In this document: positions 7,592 through 14,370 of the stretch, in pieces
How the letters are laid out: each line of letters opens with the position of its first letter
Numbering within the stretch: position 1 is the stretch's first letter
From: a virus
Reading direction: 5' to 3' (one strand)
DNA: 25,414 bases
Virus record (IMG/VR): IMGVR_UViG_3300044825_000006
Coordinates: 1-25,414 of that record
The notes under the pieces: model-generated
Databases searched by the model: none
What the model saw: only the letters and a program-made list of their open reading frames with translations
What the model was told of the DNA's origin: nothing
Made by a program: the position numbers and the translations under genes

Positions 7592-7828
7592 TCAAACGTC
7601 ATAGTAGGGCACTTTTTGCGGCTTGCCATTCACATTCACGGTGATAAATCCCACCGGATTTGCAGGCAAGGTCGCAGCGCCCGCTGTCGCTGACGCAGAA
7701 CTGCTGAAGTTCAGCAAATTCAAAAAAAACTGTTGCCATGCCCTTGTAGGCCGGTTCGTGTTCTTGTCCAAGAACTCAGCCTGCGGGTAGGGGTTGTTTT
7801 GCGTGACCGGAGACAGCCCGTTTGCCAT
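7592..7828 (-). CDS. Small tail protein in the needle position
   Basis: A 78-residue protein with AAGGAG seven bases before its ATG. It contains AEFLDKNTNRPTRAWQQFFL at ~18-37, a phrase that recurs near the start of phage fibre and tail-tip proteins, then an Ala/Ser-rich stretch and a strand-rich end VGFITVNVNGKPQKVPYYDV. In P22 the gene after gp10 is the trimeric needle gp26 (233 residues). This protein holds that place but is a third of the length and lacks an obvious long coiled coil. It may be a reduced tail-tip or a docking adaptor. The function is inferred from context only. Confidence 0.72.
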   Translation of the reverse strand: MANGLSPVTQNNPYPQAEFLDKNTNRPTRAWQQFFLNLLNFSSSASATAGAATLPANPVGFITVNVNGKPQKVPYYDV

Positions 7829-9819
7829 CAGTTATCTCCTTGGCTTGCTTTAAGGTTGGCAGACACAATGACTGCCTTGACCGGATCAGACACCACAACC
7901 TCAAACACTCGGTCTCGGGCCATGCCAAGACGCCGCCAGATTGCGCGGTTCTTGTACTTGCCCTGCTGACCAATGGTCACCCAATGTTCGTTTGACCAGG
8001 TGCTGCCGCCATCGTTTGACCACCGCAGCATGGCCTGGGGATAGGTTGTCGTGTCTTGCACGTTCACCACAGACGTCTGTCCAAGATAAACAATGTCGTT
8101 TGGCCCAATTGTCAGGGCATCATTGGGATAAATCGTGTACGGAGACTCAATCGTTGCGGGCTGGATTGCCCCCGTCTGCACCGAGAATCCGGTTGTTCCA
8201 ACGCCTGGTTGGAATTGAATCTGGAACTCGTCGAAATACTGCCGTTGCAGATCAGCAACCAAGTGAGGCGCACGCCGCAGTCTGCGGATTTCCTGCCCAT
8301 CATCCGTGTAATTGGCCCGATCTAGCATGTAGACCTTGCCGTTCTCGTAGTCCCCGACCAGGATCATGTTCTGGAACAACGTGCAGCAGTTCCCGCGGTG
8401 GCGTTCGTAGCCATTGTCATTGTTCACATACAGCCACTTGTGCCACATCTGCGTGGTGGCGTCATAGACCCAAGTCAGGTCAAGCGTCGGGAAGGTCACG
8501 ACATAACATTCATGGCCCTCCAGCTGGTACGTCCAAGCAATCGCGTCGTCGATGTATTGATTTGCCAGCGTGTTTTCCACAGCGTGCGTAGATATGCGCT
8601 GCGGGATATAGCCGTTCATCTGGACAATTTGTGCCTCGCCACGGATGTTGCGGGATACATACGCAAACGAATTACCAACCCGAGCCACCGAGTACACAGC
8701 CGCAATACCATGCTGAGTATTGGTGCCCGGAATACGCTGGAACGGGAACGGAACCGCCCCGACGTCCGTCCAGACCTCAGAAGATGCCTCGCCCAGCAGA
8801 TAGACCTCGCGGTGATCAACAATCAGGCTCACCAGGTTATCTGGCGCACCGTCCTTCAGCGCGTAACTGAGCGTCGGGGAAATTGGACTAAGAAAGTCAG
8901 ATGCGCCCCATTGCTGGCTACCGGGTTTGTTGTAGACAAAATAGTTGTCCACAATGTCCACCACGTTTGCGCCCGAAAACGCCCCATCCGTTGACGGAAT
9001 CTGCGTAAAGTTCAGCGCATACAGGGTGGTTGATCCGACCGTTTGGCTGCTGCTGACGGTATAGGTTCCAGCCCCGCCGCTGCCTGAGCCAAACGACACA
9101 ATCATTGTGTTAGCGGTAACGCCGGTTCCTTGAATGGTTTGCCCAAGGTATAGGGTTCCAGAACTCACCGCGGTAACCGTAAGCGTGGTTCCCGAGATAC
9201 TGCCCGTAACTACCGCGCCCACGTTTGCCGACGACATATTCTCCGCAGCAACCGTTTGGGTCAGATTGATGGTGTATGTCCCCGTGCCGCCCGTGCCGGT
9301 GCCCAGCGCGGTAATAACGGTTTCGTTCAGTACCCCAACTCCAAACACTTGCTGTCCAACGGCTAAAGAGCCGCTAGAAACGTCCGTCACCGTCAGGGTA
9401 GTGCCTGACATTGACCCGTAAAACGTCGCCGCAGAAGGCGCAGAAATGCGCCAGGTGTACCGATATGCCCCGTCTACTATGTAGACGTTGACCCCGTTGT
9501 CGGTAATGCCCACCCGTCCGGTGGAAGTGTTCAAAAACCCAACAATCGTCGGGGTCAGGCTAGTGGTCAGGACATAGACATATGGCCCGCACACCACAAC
9601 ACATTGAGTCCCGCCCGAGGTGGTGCGGATTCCCCGAACTTCCCCGTAGTTAAGAACAACCTTGGTGGTAAGTCCCGGCGTCGGATAAAGCGCGACTACC
9701 CCGCGTTGCCCAGGCTGCTTGGTAGGGTCAACTTCGGGGAAAAAATTGATGCACTCTTGGGCATCCTGGTAAATGCTTGGGGCTTCGTAGGATGGGCCGA
9801 CAAAACCGAAATCAGGCAT
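7828..9819 (-). CDS. Packaged-DNA stabilisation protein, P22 gp10-like, with two inserted repeats
   Basis: A 663-residue protein of the Phage_stabilise (P22 gp10) family; P22 gp10 is ~472 residues. Family signatures are the start [20 protein letters not shown] with [10 protein letters not shown] and LYPTPGL, and later [40 protein letters not shown], and [20 protein letters not shown]. Gp10 forms the hexameric plug and tail hub beneath gp4. Residues 132-268 are extra relative to that plan and consist of two tandem copies of a beta-rich repeat, accounting for most of the added length. AAGGAT precedes the ATG. The TGA stop shares its A with the next ATG. Confidence 0.92.
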   Translation of the reverse strand: MPDFGFVGPSYEAPSIYQDAQECINFFPEVDPTKQPGQRGVVALYPTPGLTTKVVLNYGEVRGIRTTSGGTQCVVVCGPYVYVLTTSLTPTIVGFLNTSTGRVGITDNGVNVYIVDGAYRYTWRISAPSAATFYGSMSGTTLTVTDVSSGSLAVGQQVFGVGVLNETVITALGTGTGGTGTYTINLTQTVAAENMSSANVGAVVTGSISGTTLTVTAVSSGTLYLGQTIQGTGVTANTMIVSFGSGSGGAGTYTVSSSQTVGSTTLYALNFTQIPSTDGAFSGANVVDIVDNYFVYNKPGSQQWGASDFLSPISPTLSYALKDGAPDNLVSLIVDHREVYLLGEASSEVWTDVGAVPFPFQRIPGTNTQHGIAAVYSVARVGNSFAYVSRNIRGEAQIVQMNGYIPQRISTHAVENTLANQYIDDAIAWTYQLEGHECYVVTFPTLDLTWVYDATTQMWHKWLYVNNDNGYERHRGNCCTLFQNMILVGDYENGKVYMLDRANYTDDGQEIRRLRRAPHLVADLQRQYFDEFQIQFQPGVGTTGFSVQTGAIQPATIESPYTIYPNDALTIGPNDIVYLGQTSVVNVQDTTTYPQAMLRWSNDGGSTWSNEHWVTIGQQGKYKNRAIWRRLGMARDRVFEVVVSDPVKAVIVSANLKASQGDN
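9016..9204 (-). repeat. Beta-rich repeat domain, copy 2 in the gp10-like protein
   Basis: Residues ~206-268 contain [20 protein letters not shown], then [15 protein letters not shown] and [20 protein letters not shown]. Compared with copy 1 it is shorter by the linker [13 protein letters not shown]. The core is nearly identical in pattern to the copy in the gp4-like protein. Confidence 0.85.
9211..9423 (-). repeat. Beta-rich repeat domain, copy 1 in the gp10-like protein
   Basis: Residues ~133-203 contain [20 protein letters not shown], then [20 protein letters not shown]. It aligns block by block with copy 2 directly behind it. On the DNA both copies keep similar GTAACGGTT-like and GGCGGCACGG-like stretches, suggesting tandem duplication. 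Confidence 0.85.
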
Positions 9820-9822
9820 CTT

Positions 9823-9918
9823 TTAATCCTTGCCATGTGTTTTCGCTTCAGTCGGGCCAATGCATTTAGCAAGCTCCCGAAACAAGTGCAATTGTCCGTT
9901 TTTTCGCTCCATTTGCAT
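9823..9918 (-). CDS. Possible 31-residue small protein
   Basis: The 102-base gap between the gp4-like and gp10-like genes is almost filled by one short frame. ATG at 9918 lies three bases after the gp4-like stop, and TAA ends at 9823, three bases before the gp10-like ATG. It would encode a basic peptide, MQMERKNGQLHLFRELAKCI and 11 more residues. In a genome where genes abut so closely, a 102-base gap that is open throughout is suggestive. There is no good ribosome binding site and no known relative, so it could also be a spacer carrying only the AAGGAT site of the next gene. Confidence 0.35.
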   Translation of the reverse strand: MQMERKNGQLHLFRELAKCIGPTEAKTHGKD

Positions 9919-9921
9919 AGG

Positions 9922-10905
9922 TCAGCGGAAGAACCCACCCGAAAGAATCCAGCCCGCATCCTTGGCTTTGCCCACCAAGAGGCTGTCCGGGTAGCGTGCC
10001 ACTTGCTGCGGTTCCATGTTGGTGCGCTTCAGATTGGCAATTGCCTGCCCCGCATACTGCTGGATCATGGCGATTTGGGTGGGGTTGTTTTTGCCGTACA
10101 TGGGCATCAGACGCTCGGCAAGCGCCCACCGCAGGGCCATGATGTAGCCCTTGGGGAAAGCAATATCTGTGTTGACCGTGTCCCACTCGCTGAATAAGGT
10201 ATTGGCAAAGATGTGCATTTCGCCCTGCGACGGGTTGGGCCACACAAAAAGGTTGCCCGAATCCGCGCCTGGGTTGAAATACAGGGCTTTAGGCCACGGC
10301 CCATTCAGGGTCTTGAGGCCGATCATTTCGTACTCTTGCAGGCTCAAAACCGCGACCGGGTAGTCCAGACCACCATTTAGGATGGGCTGACCGTTTGAGG
10401 TTGTGTTGATCCGCACAAATGCTGAATCGATGTTTAGCGGCTTTTGGTAGTACGCGGTGATTGCCGTGGACGCCACCGTCTGGTTGATGTTGACATAGTA
10501 CGTCCCCTGCTCGTTGACGTTGCCGCCCGCGCCGGTGATGAACTCGGTGATTTTGGTGCCCGCGGTGATGCCGGTTCCACTCAAGGTCATGCCTTGGGCA
10601 ATCGCGCCTTGGGTAATGCCGGTCACCGTCAGGATGTTTCCGGTAATCGATCCGGTGAACTGCGACCCGATAAAGTTTGCCGTGCTGGGGTTTGGGCCAA
10701 TCGTGTATTGGGTCTGCCCCGCGGTCAGGGTGTAGATGATTTCCGTGACGTTGTAGATCAGCAGATTCTCGTTTGACCATTGGTCAATGAGATTGTTCAG
10801 CGTATCAAAAGCGTCCTGCGTAGCCTCTGGAGTCGGGGTTTCGCCAGCTTCCAATGCGCCAATGTCCTTCAGCGCCAGGGAAATGATTTGGATTGGCTGG
10901 GTCAT
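9922..10905 (-). CDS. Head-tail adaptor, P22 gp4-like, with inserted repeat domain
   Basis: A 327-residue protein with the outline of the P22 tail accessory factor gp4, which binds the portal after packaging. The first 75 residues ([20 protein letters not shown], then [20 protein letters not shown]) and the segment after ~155 ([32 protein letters not shown], then [20 protein letters not shown]) are the helical adaptor core. Residues 84-150 are a separate Thr/Gly-rich beta domain also present twice in the gp10-like protein. P22 gp4 is only ~166 residues and lacks it. The adaptor likely seals the portal and joins it to gp10. The upstream stop is two bases before the ATG; no strong ribosome binding site is visible, so coupling is likely. 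Confidence 0.85.
   Translation of the reverse strand: MTQPIQIISLALKDIGALEAGETPTPEATQDAFDTLNNLIDQWSNENLLIYNVTEIIYTLTAGQTQYTIGPNPSTANFIGSQFTGSITGNILTVTGITQGAIAQGMTLSGTGITAGTKITEFITGAGGNVNEQGTYYVNINQTVASTAITAYYQKPLNIDSAFVRINTTSNGQPILNGGLDYPVAVLSLQEYEMIGLKTLNGPWPKALYFNPGADSGNLFVWPNPSQGEMHIFANTLFSEWDTVNTDIAFPKGYIMALRWALAERLMPMYGKNNPTQIAMIQQYAGQAIANLKRTNMEPQQVARYPDSLLVGKAKDAGWILSGGFFR
10456..10656 (-). repeat. Beta-rich repeat domain, copy in the gp4-like adaptor
   Basis: Residues 84-150 of the gp4-like protein read [20 protein letters not shown], then [25 protein letters not shown]. The order GSI-G-LTVT, GTGIT, GTY-VN, QTVAST is the same as in the two copies in the gp10-like protein. The similarity is clear at protein level and modest at DNA level. 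Confidence 0.8.
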
Positions 10906-10907
10906 GT

Positions 10908-11198
10908 TTACACCGATACGGTAAAGGTCTCAGGAAGCCACGGCAGTCGAATCGTCTTGGCTTGAGCGCCCAGCTGCTCTTGCAGGCGGGCCTGGATGCT
11001 GTTTACACCGTTTTTTGTGGTGGCTTGGATAATGATTGCCGCCACATCGTCCTCAGTCAGCGTAGCCAACGGGACAGCGTCAAAGTACCAGTTTCCCTCG
11101 CTCTCAACGGTGATTGGCCCATCAGTAATGGACGCAAGATACCTGGCGCCCGTTGCCGCAGCGCCATCCCCGTAAAGTTCAAGAATCTTAATTTTCAT
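10908..11198 (-). CDS. Small protein of unknown function
   Basis: A 96-residue protein starting [20 protein letters not shown] and ending [15 protein letters not shown]. The ATG at 11198 is preferred over any start further upstream because it gives an 11-base overlap with the chaperone gene; longer readings run antisense-like, arginine-rich sequence out of register with it. Residues ~45-80 are helical ([32 protein letters not shown]). It is acidic to neutral with no membrane span. Its place between the fibre chaperone and the gp4-like adaptor suggests a minor tail or assembly role; no family is recognised. Confidence 0.75.
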   Translation of the reverse strand: MKIKILELYGDGAAATGARYLASITDGPITVESEGNWYFDAVPLATLTEDDVAAIIIQATTKNGVNSIQARLQEQLGAQAKTIRLPWLPETFTVSV

Positions 11199-11649
11199 TT
11201 GGCGCAACCCAATTCGGGTCGTGAGGCCAATCAATAGTCCACGGGAACCCCGCCTGGGTCGGCACATCCCTAAGCGCTTGACGGTACGCCGCCCAATCAG
11301 AGGCCAAGCCCTGCCCCGCCTCCAGCGCCTTGATAACGCGCCAGTCACATGCAGCCAGCAGCCTGTCGCGTTGGGCACGGACATTTGCAGCCTCGCTTGC
11401 TGAAGCAGCGTCCATGTCCTCTTGCGTCTTGTCTGCCACGGCTACTGTGTAGACCCACGGCGCTTCGTACACCGGCTCACACGGAACCAGCTTCTGCGTC
11501 TTGGCATCGTGAGAACGCCATACATTGACCTTGGCGTAACCCTGCTCGGCAAGCCAAGCATCGTCAGGGCCATTAGGGGTGAATGACGTATTAGGGAATG
11601 CAACTCGGTAATCAACCGGCTGCGGGTTTGTGATTTGTGCAATCAGCAT
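11188..11649 (-). CDS. Tail fibre assembly chaperone-like protein
   Basis: A 153-residue protein. The C-terminal half has the hallmark pattern of the phage tail assembly chaperone family (Phage_tail_APC): RAQRDRLLAACDWRVIKALE, then WAAYRQALRDVPTQAGFPW and IDWP, at residues ~90-144. The N-terminal half starts MLIAQITNPQPVDYRVAFPN and includes VYEAPWVYTVAVADKTQEDM. Such proteins help fibres fold and trimerise and are normally encoded directly after their fibre, as here behind the LamG protein. AAGGAG lies five bases before the ATG. The 3' end overlaps the next start by 11 bases. Confidence 0.87.
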   Translation of the reverse strand: MLIAQITNPQPVDYRVAFPNTSFTPNGPDDAWLAEQGYAKVNVWRSHDAKTQKLVPCEPVYEAPWVYTVAVADKTQEDMDAASASEAANVRAQRDRLLAACDWRVIKALEAGQGLASDWAAYRQALRDVPTQAGFPWTIDWPHDPNWVAPNEN

Positions 11650-11658
11650 GGTTGCTCC

Positions 11659-13626
11659 TTAGTTGTTGGGAAACGCCGCAGTCGGCGGGGTGAAGTTCGA
11701 GGTGTAGCGTGCGTAGCCTTTGGTGATCCGCAGGTCGTCGATGTAGCCCTTGAAAGACGTCGAACTGAAGGAAGTGGAATACATTCCAATCGTGCAGTTG
11801 TTGCCGCCAAGCGTTGAACTATTCGTCGCGGTGGCTCGGCTGGTTCCGTCGATGTACAGCGTCACAGTTGTCCCGTTTCTTACAAGGGCAATGTGATACC
11901 AGTTATCCACCGCGCTGGTCACAGATGCTGATGTGCGAGTCGCGCCAAGCAGCATAGAAAACGAATCGTTGGTTCCATCAGAATGATCGAAAGCAACGCT
12001 CAAATCAGCAACGCCCGAAAGGTTGAACACGCCGGGGAAATTCTGCACTTGAGTCTGCGGATAAACCCAGCACTCAATCGTGAAGTTGCCCGTACCCATG
12101 TTGAACATGGCATTGGGTGGGGGCACAAGTGCATCGCCGTTCCCATCAAACGCCAGCGACCCCGTGCCGTACTTCTTCACGCTGGTGCTGATCTGCGCGT
12201 TGCCGACCGTTTCAAGGTCGTTCATCATCGCGTTGTCGATGATTCCAGCATTGGTGAAGTTCAGCAGCAGGCTGGTGTTGGTGATCGCTGTGAGGGGTGC
12301 GGTGGGGACGGTGTAAGTTGACCCTGTGTATTGCGCGGTGCCCTTCAAAATTCGTGCATCGCAGATATACCCGTTGACTGTCTCAGTAATGGCAGCGCCA
12401 CCAGCGCCCACTCGAACAGTGTCGCTAACAATGTTTCTTGTATTTGACGCGGACGTTGCTTGTGTACCGTTGCAATACAGCCTTAGCGTGCTTGAAGATC
12501 GAGTAACGGCAATGTGATTCCAAGCGCCAGTTACAAGATTGGTCGGCGATGCGCTTAGAACTCCAGAACCGTCAAAAAACGACAATTCGTTGTTGTTGAA
12601 AATATAAAGTTGAAACGACTCTGAGCCAGAGTTCACCCCACCAACAATTCGCTGTGTTGCGGTTGTGTTTTTATAAAGCCAAAGTTCAATCGTAAAGTCG
12701 CTGGTACCAAAACTGACAGAGTTATTGCTGCCGCTCAGGTAATCCCCACTCCCATCAAAGTACCCACTCCCGCCAATCGTGGCAGCAGAGTAAGCAGCAG
12801 TCGGTGCGAACGGGCTGAAGCGCTGGACGCTCACATCACCGTTGCGGGTAATTGTGAATGCGTTGGTGGAGTTGTCGATGAAGCGGTTGCTCTGGCAGGT
12901 CAGCAATGAGGTGTTGGTGATGGCTGTCAGCGGGGCAGTGCTGGGGGTGAAGGCGGAGGTGTAGACCGCCGTACCTTTGACAATCCTCAAGTTACTGATG
13001 TAGCCAGCTTGTCCAGGCGTTGGGCCTGAATCGTTACAGTTGATATACCAAGTACCAGATGTGGTGGTGTAGTTGGTTGTGTCGGTGCCTGTGCCAACAG
13101 AAACACCATTCACATACAAGGTAATGTTGTTGCTGCCGTCACGAACGATGGCGCAATGGTTCCACAAGTTATTGCTAATTAGCGTTGAACCTGAAGTAAT
13201 AGTTGAGCTTCCAACGTAGCGCAAGGCCCCAGCAGTAGAGCCACCAAACCCTCCGGTTGTGATGTGCATCGTGCCAATTGCAGCCCGACCAGACAAGAGG
13301 AAGGAGTCGTTCAGGTTGTTAGAGTTAACCCAAAACTCAATCGTGAACGCGCCAGTACCAAACGCAAAAGCTGTGTTATTGGGAAACGTCAGGTAGTCAC
13401 CCGACCCATCAAAGTAGTTCGACCAGTTCGACCCATACGGGCTGAACGTACCCTGCGTCGTGTTGCCGTTGCGGGTGATGGTGAAGTTGTTGGTGCTGCT
13501 GTCGGTGAACGTGTTGTTCTGCGCACCGTTCGTCCCATCACCGTGCAGCAGCATGGTGACGTACTCAAACTGCGGGTCGGTAACAACGCCGCCACGCCCC
13601 GCTAACTTAAGAACGTTGTGGCCCAT
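11659..13626 (-). CDS. Virion appendage protein with three LamG/concanavalin-like domains
   Basis: A 655-residue protein built of three tandem LamG_3-type jelly-rolls at about 70-230, 288-440 and 490-650. Each repeats the same landmarks: YFDGSGDYL or AFDGNGDAL, FGTG-FTIEFW-V, LWNH-AIVRDG or WNHIAVTRS, LYVNG/LYIDG, and GYI-NLRI-KGTA-YT. The linkers contain APLTAITNTSLL in two copies. LamG folds bind sugars, and in phages they are found in receptor-binding or decorating appendages, so surface glycan binding is the likely role. The short leader MGHNVLKLAGRGGVVTDPQF probably docks it. It is followed nine bases on by a fibre assembly chaperone, which supports an appendage function. Confidence 0.88.
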   Translation of the reverse strand: MGHNVLKLAGRGGVVTDPQFEYVTMLLHGDGTNGAQNNTFTDSSTNNFTITRNGNTTQGTFSPYGSNWSNYFDGSGDYLTFPNNTAFAFGTGAFTIEFWVNSNNLNDSFLLSGRAAIGTMHITTGGFGGSTAGALRYVGSSTITSGSTLISNNLWNHCAIVRDGSNNITLYVNGVSVGTGTDTTNYTTTSGTWYINCNDSGPTPGQAGYISNLRIVKGTAVYTSAFTPSTAPLTAITNTSLLTCQSNRFIDNSTNAFTITRNGDVSVQRFSPFAPTAAYSAATIGGSGYFDGSGDYLSGSNNSVSFGTSDFTIELWLYKNTTATQRIVGGVNSGSESFQLYIFNNNELSFFDGSGVLSASPTNLVTGAWNHIAVTRSSSTLRLYCNGTQATSASNTRNIVSDTVRVGAGGAAITETVNGYICDARILKGTAQYTGSTYTVPTAPLTAITNTSLLLNFTNAGIIDNAMMNDLETVGNAQISTSVKKYGTGSLAFDGNGDALVPPPNAMFNMGTGNFTIECWVYPQTQVQNFPGVFNLSGVADLSVAFDHSDGTNDSFSMLLGATRTSASVTSAVDNWYHIALVRNGTTVTLYIDGTSRATATNSSTLGGNNCTIGMYSTSFSSTSFKGYIDDLRITKGYARYTSNFTPPTAAFPNN

Positions 13627-14360
13627 TACGGTGACCCCACAACCGCGCCATAAATGGTGCTAGATACTTTCCACAGCAGCACCCAGGTATAGCCGCTGGT
13701 CGCAAGCGTTGGCGCAGTTCCCCCACCACCAACAGTCACCCATGTCGGGTTAACCGTACTCCAAGTGATTGTGTAGGCACTTCCATCATCAATGCCCAAC
13801 AGTACCGACTGCCCTGCCGCAAAGTTCGTGGCAGCGGGCGTTCTGCTGGCCCCCAGCGTCACTACTTGAATTGATCCGTTTGCCGGGTCAATCTCAAATG
13901 CTGCGCCATCGGTGATGGTAAAAACCGTATCGGTTAGACCCTTAAACGTCTGCGTGGCAGTAAAACTTTGGGCCGTTCCAAGAACTGCTACCGTGTCCGT
14001 TGCATCGGGCAGCGTTAGCGTCCTGCTCGCCGACAGCGTAGCTGGTGTCAGGGTAACCCGATACGATGAACTTCCTCCCGCACGGCCTGTAATCTTGATT
14101 CCGTCTTGGGTGGACGTCCCCGTGCCAAAGATTTGCCCAGTGGAGTTGTAGAAGGTATTTGCGCCGGTAAAAGCGTTGTTGCCAGCAGCTGTCACATCGC
14201 CTGTAGAAGCAAATGACAGCGTGCCCGATCCATTGGTAACCAGCGCTTGTCCGTTCGTTCCGTCTGCGCTCGGCAGAGTAAACGTGACGGTGGATGCCGT
14301 GTTCGGGCCTGCCAGGTTGATTGCGCCGCCAAGGTTTGCTTGAAAAACCAGTTGTCCCAT
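13626..14360 (-). CDS. Tail fibre-like protein
   Basis: A 244-residue protein with AAAGG nine to ten bases before its ATG. The N-terminus (MGQLVFQANLGGAINLAGPN, then TVTFTLPSADGTNGQALVTN) and the central ASRTLTLPDATDTVAVLGTA are phrases common in phage fibre shafts. The C-terminal ~70 residues (FAAGQSVLLGIDDGSAYTIT, then YTWVLLWKVSSTIYGAVVG) look like a compact beta domain used as a fibre tip. It probably forms or extends a host-binding appendage with the neighbouring long fibre and LamG protein. Its stop overlaps the LamG gene start as TAATG. Confidence 0.8.
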   Translation of the reverse strand: MGQLVFQANLGGAINLAGPNTASTVTFTLPSADGTNGQALVTNGSGTLSFASTGDVTAAGNNAFTGANTFYNSTGQIFGTGTSTQDGIKITGRAGGSSSYRVTLTPATLSASRTLTLPDATDTVAVLGTAQSFTATQTFKGLTDTVFTITDGAAFEIDPANGSIQVVTLGASRTPAATNFAAGQSVLLGIDDGSAYTITWSTVNPTWVTVGGGGTAPTLATSGYTWVLLWKVSSTIYGAVVGSP

Positions 14361-14370
14361 GTCGATTCCT

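Noticed and set aside
10289-10780. 163-codon alternative minus-strand frame overlapping the gp4-like gene
   Set aside because: It is a His/Arg-rich shadow of the adaptor gene in another frame, without a start signal.
11199-11384. N-terminal extension of the small gene upstream of the gp4-like adaptor
   Set aside because: The extra 62 residues are Arg/Trp/Gly-rich antisense-like sequence fully inside the chaperone gene. The internal ATG at 11198 fits the overlap pattern of the other genes.
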